Source: Sideroxydans sp. (lineage in GTDB: Bacteria > Pseudomonadota > Gammaproteobacteria > Burkholderiales > Gallionellaceae). Taken from it: a stretch of DNA of 64,000 nt. This document shows, piece after piece, positions 17,930-26,598 of the stretch. The notes under the pieces were generated by a model. It did no database searches and was not told the origin of the DNA. It worked only from the letters and a program-made list of their open reading frames with translations. Numbering within the stretch: position 1 is the first letter of the stretch; each line of letters opens with the position of its first letter. Location: the NCBI GenBank assembly GCA_028707175.1, contig JAQTUV010000004.1, positions 357,951-421,950 on the forward strand, read 5' to 3'. The position numbers and the translations under genes were made by a program.

Positions 17930-20900
17930 TTAAAGCTCACTCATTACGCCATCCGCAAACACCAACGCACACAAAACTTTTTTGCCTGCGTACACCGACT
18001 GCATCGCAGTTTGATATTCCCTCATCTGTGTTTGATAACGCGCCGCATCTTCGCTGCCGCCTAGCTTGTAATCCAGCACCCACACTTCATCGTCGAATTC
18101 CACCAGACGATCGATGCGTTTCAGTTCGCCCTTTGCGTTGATGTAAGGCATCTCGTTGTAGGCGTTGCGGTATTGCTGTACGTCGAAGAAGCGTGCGAGG
18201 TGAGGTGCAGTGAGGATGTGTTGGGCTTGTTGCCAGAGCGATTCCATTTCTTGCGAAGGGATGGAGAGGTGGTGTTGAAGTTCGGTGCGTTGAATATCAG
18301 CCCTCACCCCCGCCCCCTCTCCCGCCTGCGGGCGATAACCAGCCACTTGCCCGCTTGCGGGCTTAGTGGATTGGCTAGTAGTTCCATCAGGGGAGTTTTC
18401 GCTGATGTTTTGCAGGAGGGCGTGCAGCCAGATGCCGCGCTGTTGTTGGGCTGTGTTGCGGGTGGTGCGTTGGCCGGTAGGAAGAAGGGGCGGAAGGACA
18501 ACCTCCTTCACGCTTTCTGAACTACCGTCCAATAATCTCAATTCCGCCAATTGGGAAAGGGGCGCTTGTAGGTCGGGATTTATCCCGACGATTTTCGAGT
18601 GCTGTCGGGATAAATCCCGACCTACAAAAACATCAGCAGATTTATCCCTCAAGAGTGCGTTGCCTTGTTCCCCCTCCACCGCTGCGATGCGTCCATACCA
18701 AGTAAGCTGTTTTGTCTCTTTCGCGCCTTGGTTGCCGCTGACGATGAGCGCTTGCTGTGCGCGGGTCATGGCGACGTAGAGTAGGTTCATCTCTTCGCGC
18801 GCTTGTTGTGCAGCATCTAGCTCGAACAGCGGTGCGCGTTTTTTGCCACGTGAAGCTTGGTCTGTGTAGAAAGAGAAATGCAAAGGGTTTGGCTCGTGCG
18901 TCGGCCAATCCAATATCACGTCGTTGCCGTCTCTGTTCTTCTTCTCTGCGTTCGCATCCAACAGCCATACGATGGGCGCTTCTAGTCCTTTCGATTCATG
19001 CACGGTGTAGATGCGCACGGCATCACCTGCCGTACCGAGCTTGCCTTCGTCTGGGGCATCGTCGTTGCTGTCGCGCAATTCGCTTAACTCTTGCAAGAAG
19101 CGCGGCAAGCTGGGGTAACGCCCCGCATCCACGCTCAGCGCGATCTCCATGAAGGCGTGCAGGTTGGCGGTGACTTTGGCACGCATCGCAATGGGCAACA
19201 CAGCGCTGTAACGCGCGATGACATCGCCTTCGAAATAGATGCGGTCGAGCAGGTCATGTACGGGCAGTTTGTCGGCGAGTGCGAGCCAGCGTTGCAGGAG
19301 TTCGACGGCACGTTGTAGGTTGGGCGAAGGATTATCTAAATGCTGGAGACGTTGCCACCATGAGGATTCAGGATTCGGGATTCGGGATTCAGAAAAAACA
19401 GTGCTGCGCTCCGCCCCTGAATCCTGAATCCCGAATCCTGACAGCTGAAGCAAATCTGCATCGCTGCACGCAAAGATCGGCGTGCGTAACACTTGCGCCA
19501 GCGCGAGATCGGCGAAGGGGGTGATGAGGAACATCAGCAGCGCTTGCACGTCTTCCGCTTCCAAGGTGTCGAGCAAGCCACCGCGACGCGAGCTGATGAA
19601 GGGGATGTGTTGGGCGCGCAAGGCTTCTTCGTACACCGCAAGGTGGGTACGGCTGCGCACCAGCACCATGATGTCGCCGTAGGTGGCGCGGCGAACTTTG
19701 CCTTCATCGCTCACCGACCAATCGCTGACGATGGCCTTTAGCTGGTCGGCGAATTGAACGGCTTCGATGTGGCGCGCACCTTCCTCCGCTTCTTCGCGGG
19801 GGGTGGTCAGCGGGTTTCGTAGGTCGGGATTCATCCCGACAGCATCTTCTAAAAGTCGGGATGAATCCCGACCTACAACGGCAGAGTCATCAGCGACCGC
19901 CAACGGCAACACCAGCACACACCCCGGCAATTCTGTTTGATGCGTCTTGTGTTCGACGAACTCGAAGCCATCGGGCTGTTCACAGAACACGGCATTCACC
20001 GCATCCACGATGGGTTGCGAGTTACGACGCGTGAGGCTATTGCCTAAAGTCTCTGCGTTGAAATGTTCTTGCAGATATTCGCGCGCCACGCCGAATAAGC
20101 GTGCATCCGCACGGCGGAAACGATAGATGGATTGCTTGGGATCACCCACGACAAATACGGTGGGTTGTGATTCCACCGCCACCGCCGCATCGAACCACGC
20201 GCGCAATATCTGCCACTGCAGCGGGTTGGTGTCTTGGAACTCGTCCAGCAACACGTGACGATAACGGCTATCGAGTTTGTACTGCATGGTCTCGGCGTGT
20301 TCGCTCTGTTGCAACAGGCGGCACAGCTGCCATTCCAGATCAGAGAAATCCATCTGCTGCTTTTGCACCTTGAGCGCTTGGTAGCGAGCCAGCAATGCCA
20401 CGCCACAATGCAACACGGCTTCGTTCAGGCGATAAGCTTGCTGCTCGGCTTGTGTGTCGATCACTTCTTGCAGTGTGTCGAACAGCGCATCGCGCGTGAT
20501 GAGGAAAGCTTCGCTAGCTTGTTTCTTGGTCGGCTTGAAACTGCGCGGCTCGCCGGCTTGTGTGAACAACAAGGGTTGCACGGCATCGAAACGGGATTCT
20601 GCTTCGGCATCCGTCCATGCGCGTTCCAACTCACTCGCTTTGCCCTGCTGCACCTCGGTGCCGTTGCTGGCGAGTTGACGCACGAAGGCGAAGTAGGTCT
20701 CTTCATTGTTGCCGCACATACCCCAATCGGCGACCGCATCGAATCCCAAATCCACCGCCAGATCGTTACGCAGCGTATCGAGTGCGAACGCAAGGACATC
20801 CTGCTGCCCTTGGGTATAAGCCCACCACTCCGCTCGTTTGCCTAGGAAGTTGAACAGCAACTTGCGCGTAGTGAACAGGCCGCACTCATCGAACAACCAC

Positions 20901-21409
20901 TGCATGTGCTGCGCATCCACGCCGTCTGGCTGCTTACGCATCTGCTCCAATAACTCTTCCCACGCTTCATCTTGTTCCGCCCCTGCCCGCTCCAGCAACG
21001 ACGATCCATGCATCACATCCGCATTCAACGGCGCGCGCTGCATCACTTGCATGAACCAGCCGTGGAAGGTGCTGATGGTGATGGCGGGTTGCGCCAACAA
21101 CACGGTGCTGTAAAGGCTACGTGCAAGCGCGACCTGCTCGTCGCTCAACGTTGCGACACCACGCTCGGCAAAGAAGGTGCGCACCCACTGCTCATCCTTC
21201 ATCGCCAAGTCGCGCAACCATTCTTGCAAACGTGCTTGCATCTCTTGCGCGGCTTTGCGCGTGAAGGTGATGGCAAGAATCTGCGAAGGCTGCGCACCAT
21301 CCAACAACAGCCGCACGATGCGCGACACCAGCAACCAAGTCTTGCCGCTGCCCGCACAGGCTTCGACGACGACGCTACGACGAGGATCGAGGGCGATGTG
21401 GTTAGTCAA
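17930..21409 (-). CDS. AddA/RecB-like UvrD-family helicase-nuclease
   Basis: The 1159-residue protein is a superfamily 1 helicase with Walker A ACAGSGKT at 17-24 and ITFTRKAAQEMQARL (motif Ia). It also has LLDEFQDTNPLQWQIL (motif II), VVGDPKQSIYRFRRAD (motif III) and YTVHESKGLEAPIVWLL (motif V). The C-terminus has a PD-(D/E)XK nuclease site ending in VLDYKLG (D1113, K1115). With the adjacent addB-like gene it should process double-strand ends for recombination. The start is a TTG at 21409, 6 bases after GAGG. Four repeats are inserted in frame: about residues 512-531, 656-682, 929-948 and 1017-1037. Confidence 0.9.
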   Translation of the reverse strand: MTNHIALDPRRSVVVEACAGSGKTWLLVSRIVRLLLDGAQPSQILAITFTRKAAQEMQARLQEWLRDLAMKDEQWVRTFFAERGVATLSDEQVALARSLYSTVLLAQPAITISTFHGWFMQVMQRAPLNADVMHGSSLLERAGAEQDEAWEELLEQMRKQPDGVDAQHMQWLFDECGLFTTRKLLFNFLGKRAEWWAYTQGQQDVLAFALDTLRNDLAVDLGFDAVADWGMCGNNEETYFAFVRQLASNGTEVQQGKASELERAWTDAEAESRFDAVQPLLFTQAGEPRSFKPTKKQASEAFLITRDALFDTLQEVIDTQAEQQAYRLNEAVLHCGVALLARYQALKVQKQQMDFSDLEWQLCRLLQQSEHAETMQYKLDSRYRHVLLDEFQDTNPLQWQILRAWFDAAVAVESQPTVFVVGDPKQSIYRFRRADARLFGVAREYLQEHFNAETLGNSLTRRNSQPIVDAVNAVFCEQPDGFEFVEHKTHQTELPGCVLVLPLAVADDSAVVGRDSSRLLEDAVGMNPDLRNPLTTPREEAEEGARHIEAVQFADQLKAIVSDWSVSDEGKVRRATYGDIMVLVRSRTHLAVYEEALRAQHIPFISSRRGGLLDTLEAEDVQALLMFLITPFADLALAQVLRTPIFACSDADLLQLSGFGIQDSGAERSTVFSESRIPNPESSWWQRLQHLDNPSPNLQRAVELLQRWLALADKLPVHDLLDRIYFEGDVIARYSAVLPIAMRAKVTANLHAFMEIALSVDAGRYPSLPRFLQELSELRDSNDDAPDEGKLGTAGDAVRIYTVHESKGLEAPIVWLLDANAEKKNRDGNDVILDWPTHEPNPLHFSFYTDQASRGKKRAPLFELDAAQQAREEMNLLYVAMTRAQQALIVSGNQGAKETKQLTWYGRIAAVEGEQGNALLRDKSADVFVGRDLSRQHSKIVGINPDLQAPLSQLAELRLLDGSSESVKEVVLPPLLPTGQRTTRNTAQQQRGIWLHALLQNISENSPDGTTSQSTKPASGQVAGYRPQAGEGAGVRADIQRTELQHHLSIPSQEMESLWQQAQHILTAPHLARFFDVQQYRNAYNEMPYINAKGELKRIDRLVEFDDEVWVLDYKLGGSEDAARYQTQMREYQTAMQSVYAGKKVLCALVFADGVMSEL
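18301..18360. repeat. C/G-run repeat inside addA-like gene
   Basis: The segment CCCTCACCCCCGCCCCCTCT followed by hairpins around CCTGCGGG and CCGCTTGCGGG encodes the peptide PASGQVAGYRPQAGEGAGVR on the minus strand. GEGAGVRA-type peptides are typical translations of a widespread GC-rich repeat. The reading frame stays open through it. It lies in the low-conservation linker before the nuclease domain. Confidence 0.7.
18568..18625. repeat. GTAGGTCGGG-family palindrome inside addA-like gene
   Basis: A 58-base inverted repeat with perfect outer arms (GTAGGTCGGGATTTATCCCG and its complement with one change) and a variable centre. On the minus strand it encodes VGRDLSRQ...VGINPDLQ in frame. The copy at 19819 has the same length and the same reading phase. 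Confidence 0.9.
19364..19443. repeat. GATTCAGGATTCGGGATTC inverted repeat inside addA-like gene
   Basis: Two arms of tandem GATTCGG/GATTCAG units (about 19364-19392 and 19414-19441) face each other around a short centre. On the minus strand they encode SGFGIQDSG and ESRIPNPES, peptides typical of this repeat class. The insertion keeps the frame open and lies between conserved helicase motifs. Confidence 0.85.
19819..19876. repeat. GTAGGTCGGG-family palindrome inside addA-like gene
   Basis: A 58-base inverted repeat (GTAGGTCGGGATTCATCCCG and its complement, with a variable 18-base centre). It encodes VGRDSSRL...VGMNPDL in frame on the minus strand, at about residues 512-531 of the helicase, between motifs that relatives hold close together. 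Confidence 0.9.
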
Positions 21410-21425
21410 AACACACCTCGCTTAT

Positions 21426-21586
21426 CCCCTCCCCCATGCAGGGGGAGGGCTAGGGTGGGGGTAGAGTCTTTGTAGCTCACCGACTTTACCCCCATCCGAG
21501 CGTGTGTTGTCGGGGCTTCAGCCCCATACAACCACGGCCTACTCCTTGCGGGTGCAACCTTCCCCCTGCATGGGGGAAGGAGCTGC
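21426..21586. repeat. Composite C/G-run element between addB- and addA-like genes
   Basis: One end is a hairpin CCCTCCCCCATGCAGGGGGA followed by GGGCTAGGGTGGGGGT (21426-21462). The other end is the hairpin CCTTCCCCCTGCATGGGGGA (21558-21581). A unique stretch lies between. A second element with the same two ends, and a different centre, sits inside the addB-like gene at 22499-22630. The pattern of conserved palindromic ends around variable DNA resembles a small non-autonomous mobile or BIME-like element. Confidence 0.75.
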
Positions 21587-21635
21587 CCCAGCTCCGTTGA
21601 TAATTTCATCGGAACAAATGAGATGCCTTCATTGC

Positions 21636-24344
21636 TCACACCCACTCCCCTTTTCTACACACACCACGAATCTCACAATAGCCACACACCGCATCGATAC
21701 CATTCGCAGGCAACCCTGCTCCGTCACGTAATGCACCCATCACATGTTCTAGGCGCTCGACGTTGAGCTGCGCAAGTTGCGATGCATCTTCTTTCGGCGC
21801 GACCGATTTCACCTTGCCACTATCGATGCTGACGAAGGCGACATCTGCCGCCTCGTGTGCGTAGGCGTAGCAGGCGAGCTGCACGTCTTCGCCCGGCTCT
21901 TTGAGTTTGTTACGCAACACGATGTCGCTTTGCGTCTTGTAGTCGAGCACGCGTTTCTCATCGCCACGCACATCCAAACGGTCGATACGTCCGCGCAGGT
22001 TCACCCCTTCCAGCGGCCAGTCGAATTTCGTCTCCGCTTCGGCATAGCGCCAGCCCTCGGCTTCACCTTCTTGCTGCCATGCCAGATAAGCTGGTAATGA
22101 TTTATTCCAGCGCGCCAACCATGCACGCGCGGCGAAATCGTGTGCCAGCAGATCAGCGAACACTTGCTCGCTGATGTCGCGCAAGGCAGCCTCCATCTTT
22201 GCCGTGTCTTGCCCGCTCACTTGCGGATAACGTTCATGGAAGCGCTGCAACACTTCATGCACGCGCTCACCGTAATCACTCTTCTCGATGCTTTCTTGTA
22301 CCTCGTCGAGTTCGTTCAATCTCAAGATGTGGCGTGCATAGAATTGATAGGGGCAAGCGACCAACGAGTTGTAGCCGCTGATGGAGACGCTGACAGGCAC
22401 GGCATCTGTCGCCACACTCGGCGCAGGTTGTGCTGACGGCGGCAGCGAGACGTGTCGAGCATCTTCGGCCGAGAGATAGGCAAGCAACTCCTCATCATCC
22501 CCTCCCCCTTGCAGGGGGAGGGTTAGGGTGGGGGTTGAATCGTTCAGCCTAACCGACTCCGACTCCACCCCTCCTTCGACAGGCTCAGGACAGGCCAAGC
22601 CGCCCTTCCCCCTACAAGGGGGAAGGAGTGAAATTTCATCGCGCAGCATCTGCAAGAAAGGACTCAACAGCCGCGCTTCGCCGCTCTTGTCTTTCTGCCA
22701 GGTGACCAGCACGGTGTCGTTCAGCGCCAGCAACGCCATCAGGTCGGCGCGTTGCCGCGCGGCATGGGTGGCTCGGGTGGGCAAGTTCAACACCGAGCGC
22801 ACTGCATCGTTGAACCAGCGCCCGCTATCACCCGCACTCGGCAGATGATCCGCATCACAACCCAGCAACAACACCGCATCGAAGTTGCGCCAGCGCGTCG
22901 CCGCCAGATGAGTGAAGCGCACTTGGCTATCGATGCTACTGTCGCGATAGGTCTGCACATCTAGTTGTTGCGCTAACCAGCGTCGCCATTCGTGGAAGGC
23001 GTAACGTCCTTTGTCATTCGCCAGTTCCTGTTGCCACTGTTCCAAGGCACCCAACAGTTGCTGCCCCGCATCGTCTTGTTGCAATCCTTTGGTTATGCTC
23101 AACACCTCCAAGCTCTCGCGCAATTCGGCGAGCCATTCGGTAAGTGTGCGTTTCTTGCTTTGATCCAGTAACGCGGCAGCCTGCCGTAGACGCGCCAGTG
23201 GCACATGCAAAGCCACCTCATGCGGCACAAGATCGATAAACTTCTCCAAGTCAGATACCACACCTTGTTTGCGTAGCAGTTGCTCTAATTCATACACGGC
23301 AGACTTGCGTTCGCCCGCAGTCATGTCGGCGAAGATGAATGGTGACTTGAGTAGATCGAGCAGATCGTGATGGTAGAAATCGCTCTGCAAGGCGGTGAGC
23401 CAACGGTCTAACACCGTGCTGACGGACAGTGTGGCGAAGGTCCACCCCGTCTCATCTGCCACCAACACTTCGGCGCGTTCTAGCAAGGCACGCATACGGC
23501 GCGCGACGACACGATCTTGCGCCACGATGGCGATGTCGCGTTTGCCCGCTTGCAACCACAGGCGTACTTGCATGGCAGCGGCACGGGCTTCTTGCTCGAG
23601 GGAGGTGGCGGCGAAGAAGTTAAATTCCGATTGATTATCTAATTGTAGGTCGGGCTTCAGCCCGACATGTCGGGCTGAAGCCCGACCTACAATCATCTCT
23701 CGCAGATCGAAAATCTTCACCATCGCACGCTGCTCATATTCTTCAAGGAAGCGTTTCTCCACCGCCTCCCACTCCGACGCCATCAACACGTACAACGGTG
23801 ACTGCGCTTGTGCTGCCAGTTTCGCCAAGCGTTGCTGATAGGCGCGCGCCGCATCCAATTCCTGCCCTGCTTGCATGGCGCGCCATAGTTCGAACACCAA
23901 GCGCGCTTCCAGTTGCAAGGTGATGTTCTGCCGCGCTTGGTAGGCGCGCTCTACGGCTGCGATGAATGCAGCTTCATCATCGGGCAAGGCATCCATCGCA
24001 TGAGTGAGTTCGTCGAAGAGTTTGAGCAACTCCTGTGTCATGCTCCACAGGTCGGCGTTGTCAAACCATTGGCGCTGCTTCAATTCACCGTAAAGCAATG
24101 CGCTGCGCTGACTATCGGTGACGATGGGGGCATCAAGCGCGATGGTCTGCGCCCATTGATTGAGCGTGACCATCTGCGGCAACAAGATGGTCGGTGCGTC
24201 CGCCACACGTATCAACGCCTGCGCCAGTGGTTGCGCGGCGTGGAAATTGGGCAGCAGGATGGTAATGCCGCGCAGGTCGGGCGCGGGATGCGCGGCAAGG
24301 ATGCGCCGCGCGACAGCATCAAAATATTGCGTGGAGGTACTCAC
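21636..24344 (-). CDS. AddB-like PD-(D/E)XK nuclease with Fe-S staple
   Basis: The 902-residue protein has a degenerate helicase N-terminal part ([20 protein letters not shown], then [24 protein letters not shown] SF1 remnants). It ends in a nuclease domain with [10 protein letters not shown] and VLDYKTQ. Cysteines in [12 protein letters not shown] (near 665) and in [10 protein letters not shown] (C887, C890, C896) form the four ligands expected for the AddB [4Fe-4S] staple. The start is a GTG at 24344 overlapping the fdxA stop by 4 bases. Two repeats are inserted in frame, at about residues 219-234 and 572-616. The addA-like gene follows 226 bases on. Confidence 0.87.
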   Translation of the reverse strand: MSTSTQYFDAVARRILAAHPAPDLRGITILLPNFHAAQPLAQALIRVADAPTILLPQMVTLNQWAQTIALDAPIVTDSQRSALLYGELKQRQWFDNADLWSMTQELLKLFDELTHAMDALPDDEAAFIAAVERAYQARQNITLQLEARLVFELWRAMQAGQELDAARAYQQRLAKLAAQAQSPLYVLMASEWEAVEKRFLEEYEQRAMVKIFDLREMIVGRASARHVGLKPDLQLDNQSEFNFFAATSLEQEARAAAMQVRLWLQAGKRDIAIVAQDRVVARRMRALLERAEVLVADETGWTFATLSVSTVLDRWLTALQSDFYHHDLLDLLKSPFIFADMTAGERKSAVYELEQLLRKQGVVSDLEKFIDLVPHEVALHVPLARLRQAAALLDQSKKRTLTEWLAELRESLEVLSITKGLQQDDAGQQLLGALEQWQQELANDKGRYAFHEWRRWLAQQLDVQTYRDSSIDSQVRFTHLAATRWRNFDAVLLLGCDADHLPSAGDSGRWFNDAVRSVLNLPTRATHAARQRADLMALLALNDTVLVTWQKDKSGEARLLSPFLQMLRDEISLLPPCRGKGGLACPEPVEGGVESESVRLNDSTPTLTLPLQGGGDDEELLAYLSAEDARHVSLPPSAQPAPSVATDAVPVSVSISGYNSLVACPYQFYARHILRLNELDEVQESIEKSDYGERVHEVLQRFHERYPQVSGQDTAKMEAALRDISEQVFADLLAHDFAARAWLARWNKSLPAYLAWQQEGEAEGWRYAEAETKFDWPLEGVNLRGRIDRLDVRGDEKRVLDYKTQSDIVLRNKLKEPGEDVQLACYAYAHEAADVAFVSIDSGKVKSVAPKEDASQLAQLNVERLEHVMGALRDGAGLPANGIDAVCGYCEIRGVCRKGEWV
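22499..22630. repeat. Composite C/G-run element with CAGGCTCAGGACAGG repeat inside addB-like gene
   Basis: A hairpin (CCCTCCCCCTTGCAGGGGGA, from 22499), the repeat CCTTCGACAGGCTCAGGACA (22573-22595), and a second hairpin (CCCTTCCCCCTACAAGGGGG, from 22603) lie together. On the minus strand they encode [19 protein letters not shown] and [14 protein letters not shown], all known by eye as peptides from dispersed bacterial repeats. The whole insert of about 44 codons keeps the frame. Confidence 0.85.
23645..23690. repeat. GTAGGTCGGG-family palindrome inside addB-like gene
   Basis: A perfect 46-base inverted repeat around ACATGT. It encodes [16 protein letters not shown] in frame on the minus strand, at residues of about 219-234. 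It is the cleanest copy of the family in the window. Confidence 0.95.
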
Positions 24345-24664
24345 CGTTCGAGCAGATGGGATTTGTCTTTGACTTCGCGCCACTCATCCGCATCGGCAGG
24401 TGCGGCTATCTTCTGAGTGATGATCTTCCACTGCTTCGCCAGCTCGGCATTGAGGGCGATGAATTGCTTCTCGGTCTCAGGCACATCGTCCGCCGCATAG
24501 ATGGCATTGGCGGGACATTCGGGTACACAGAGGGAGCAGTCGATACATTCATCGGGATCGATGACAAGGAAATTCGGGCCTTCGCGAAAACAATCCACCG
24601 GACACACTTCGACACAGTCGGTGTATTTACATTTGATGCAGTTTTCGCTTACCACGTAGGTCAT
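24341..24664 (-). CDS. fdxA: 7Fe ferredoxin FdxA
   Basis: The 107-residue protein has two cluster motifs: [17 protein letters not shown] near 9-25 and [12 protein letters not shown] near 40-51. Their spacing fits one [3Fe-4S] and one [4Fe-4S] cluster, and the C-terminal extension ([17 protein letters not shown]) is typical of FdxA. It is a small cytoplasmic electron carrier. The stop overlaps the GTG start of the addB-like gene, so the pair is probably translationally coupled. Whether the ferredoxin serves the nuclease cluster or is there by chance is not clear. Confidence 0.93.
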   Translation of the reverse strand: MTYVVSENCIKCKYTDCVEVCPVDCFREGPNFLVIDPDECIDCSLCVPECPANAIYAADDVPETEKQFIALNAELAKQWKIITQKIAAPADADEWREVKDKSHLLER

Positions 24665-24730
24665 TTAATTCTCACAACAGCGTTTAGATTCGAGCCGAAT
24701 TGTACACGCCGCACATACTGATTCCCCAAT

Positions 24731-24755
24731 GAAAAAGCGCGCCTTGCGGCGCGCT
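24731..24755 (-). terminator. Terminator after psiF-like gene
   Basis: Read on the minus strand, an 8-pair stem AGCGCGCC / GGCGCGCT with loop GCAA is followed by TTTTC. It lies just past the stop of the psiF-like gene and isolates it from fdxA. Confidence 0.88.
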
Positions 24756-24777
24756 CTTCTACCGCATCGTTACTGCC

Positions 24778-25095
24778 TTATGCGCTCAAGCAAGACTTCA
24801 TAAAGTCCTTACGCTCTTGGCCTTTCAACGCCTTGGTCTTCGCGTCCTCATTACATGACTTCATCTTGCTTTTCTGCGCAGGCGCAGCAGCTGTATCAAC
24901 CGCAGGTGCATTTTTCAACACATAGTCCTTCTTCAAACATGTCTTCATGAAAGCTTTGCGTTCCGCGCCTTTCAACGCTTGCGATTTGGCTTCAGCATTA
25001 CAGCCCTTCATCTTGTTCTGTTGCGCACCCGCAAATGCCGGTGCCGATACTACAAGTGCAATTCCCAAACTGACCAGAGCAATCAATTTCTTCAT
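24778..25095 (-). CDS. PsiF-repeat periplasmic protein
   Basis: The 105-residue protein has a signal peptide (MKKLIALVSLGIALVVSAPA, cut near AFA). Two PsiF repeats of the form KMKxCNxxAKxxALKGxERKxFMKxCL follow, one near 28-55 and one near 76-103. PsiF was first seen as a phosphate-starvation protein in E. coli; its function is not known. The two repeats each carry a conserved cysteine pair, suggesting disulphides. A ribosome site (AAGGAG) precedes the ATG. It is probably a single-gene transcript. Confidence 0.88.
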   Translation of the reverse strand: MKKLIALVSLGIALVVSAPAFAGAQQNKMKGCNAEAKSQALKGAERKAFMKTCLKKDYVLKNAPAVDTAAAPAQKSKMKSCNEDAKTKALKGQERKDFMKSCLSA

Positions 25096-25193
25096 GTGAA
25101 TCTCCTTGATAACATAGTTAATTTACCGACATAGCCCTATGCCAGTAAGAAGATTCTACGCTCGGGATTTAGGGCCGCAATTAGACCAAGTAC

Positions 25194-25910
25194 CTAGAAA
25201 GACTCGCGTGCGACACCACGCAACCAGTGACGATAAAGCTGTTCGGCAACGTGATGGAGTGGTGGCAACTTATCTGACATCTGCTGTTGCATGACTTGCG
25301 CAGACTGCACGGCAGGGCTACTGCTGGCAGCTCGAACCTCATCCGCACCGACCTCACACCAGTCGCGGATCATCGACTCCGTCATCTCAACATGGCATTG
25401 CAAGGCGAGATGTTTACCGATGGCGTAGGCTTGATTCACACAGTGTTTGCTCGACAGCAGATGTACTGCGCCTTGCGGTAACGAGAAGGTCTCGCCATGC
25501 CAATGGAAGGAATCGAATGTTTCGATGTCACCGAACCATTGACGTGCGATCTCGTTATGCGCGACCGCGACCTCGCCCCAGCCGATCTCTTTCACGGGAT
25601 TCTTACTCACCACACCGCCGAGCGCTTTAGAGATAAGTTGGCCGCCGAGGCAGTGGCCCAGCAAGGGTATGTCTTGGGCGTGCGCATCTCGAATGAGTTG
25701 GAGTGCGGGTGAAATCCACGGCAGATCATCGTTAACACTCATCGGCCCACCCATGAACACCAGCCCACTGAAGGCACTGACATCAGTGGGTACGGCTTCT
25801 CCCTGATCGATGTGGATCATCTGCCAAGGGAGGCCGTGTTGAGTAAGGAACAGCGCGAAATAGCCTGCGCCTTCGACAGGGGAGTGACGGAAGATGGCGA
25901 TAGGTTTCAT
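25194..25910 (-). CDS. Class I glutamine amidotransferase
   Basis: The 238-residue protein is a stand-alone class I (triad) glutamine amidotransferase. The nucleophile is C87 in GHCLGGQL, and H173 and E175 in CHVEM complete the triad. A synthetase partner such as GuaA is not next to it. The family includes proteins that hydrolyse gamma-glutamyl compounds. It begins MKPIAIFRHSPVEGAGYF, typical of GMP-synthase-like family members. The nearest upstream gene is the HxlR regulator, 142 bases away. Confidence 0.9.
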   Translation of the reverse strand: MKPIAIFRHSPVEGAGYFALFLTQHGLPWQMIHIDQGEAVPTDVSAFSGLVFMGGPMSVNDDLPWISPALQLIRDAHAQDIPLLGHCLGGQLISKALGGVVSKNPVKEIGWGEVAVAHNEIARQWFGDIETFDSFHWHGETFSLPQGAVHLLSSKHCVNQAYAIGKHLALQCHVEMTESMIRDWCEVGADEVRAASSSPAVQSAQVMQQQMSDKLPPLHHVAEQLYRHWLRGVARESF

Positions 25911-26052
25911 GGTTGTTCAGCGAACAAGTGATGACGTATTTTGGAGGCTTTGAAGATTACCACCACGCATCACCGATGCAACCAATTGGTTAAATCGTTC
26001 GACGAAGATGAAATCAATGATGAGACACTGAAATTGACTGTCAAACCACCTT

Positions 26053-26496
26053 TCAGCTTTCATCGGGGGTGACGATGCGTATTGGGCGAGTCCCGATCTT
26101 GGCCCCAGTGACTTCATCCACGGCCACCGCTTTGATTTCTGTCCCTGTTTCTGCATCTAGGAAGCGCACCAATTTACCTCCGCCACGATATTGGCGTCCC
26201 CATGCTCCAATCATGAAGAGCACCGGCAGAAAGTCGCGCCCCGCAGCGGTCAGCACATATTCCTCCCGTGGAGGATGCTCAGAGTAGCGTCGTTTCTCCA
26301 GCAATCCCTCCTCCGTCAGCGTAGCTAGCCGCCGAGTCAGGATCGTCGGGGCGATGCCAATACTTTTCCGGAATTGATCAAAGCGCGTCAAGCCGCCATG
26401 GGCATCACGCAGTATCAACAAACTCCAAGCGTCGCCAGCAAAAGCCAAGCTGCGAGAGATGGGGCATGGGTCATTGCAAGTATTTTTATCGTTCAT
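26053..26496 (-). CDS. HxlR-family transcriptional regulator
   Basis: The 147-residue protein is a winged-helix HxlR regulator. The typical N-terminus has a CPISRSLAFAGDAWSLLILR segment, where the cysteine (C11) is the redox or electrophile sensor in several family members, then RFDQFRKSIGIAPTILTRRL as the recognition helix region. A C-terminal extension of about 50 residues is longer than in most HxlR proteins. The ATG at 26496 is chosen since it gives the family start; upstream codons in the same frame run through the divergent operator. It probably controls itself and the divergent hydrolase operon. Confidence 0.88.
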   Translation of the reverse strand: MNDKNTCNDPCPISRSLAFAGDAWSLLILRDAHGGLTRFDQFRKSIGIAPTILTRRLATLTEEGLLEKRRYSEHPPREEYVLTAAGRDFLPVLFMIGAWGRQYRGGGKLVRFLDAETGTEIKAVAVDEVTGAKIGTRPIRIVTPDES

Positions 26497-26500
26497 ACTA

Positions 26501-26559
26501 TTTTGATAGTGACATAGTTTCAAATTGATAGTAACATCGCTTTCAAATCGATAGTGACA
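26501..26559. promoter_or_regulatory. Three direct repeats, likely HxlR operator
   Basis: The core GATAGTGACA occurs at 26505-26514 and 26550-26559, and GATAGTAACA at 26527-26536. The starts are 22 and 23 bases apart, about two helical turns. The last two copies are preceded by the same TTTCAAAT, giving a 19-base repeat with two changes. They lie in the divergent gap between the HxlR gene and the hydrolase gene, as expected for the regulator's own binding site. Confidence 0.75.
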
Positions 26560-26598
26560 GTTTGACAGGAAGCAATCCAACATACAAGGAGAACTGCA

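Noticed and set aside
25917..26156. Small minus-strand frame overlapping the HxlR 3' end
   Set aside because: It is another frame of the HxlR coding sequence, with no ribosome site or family features.
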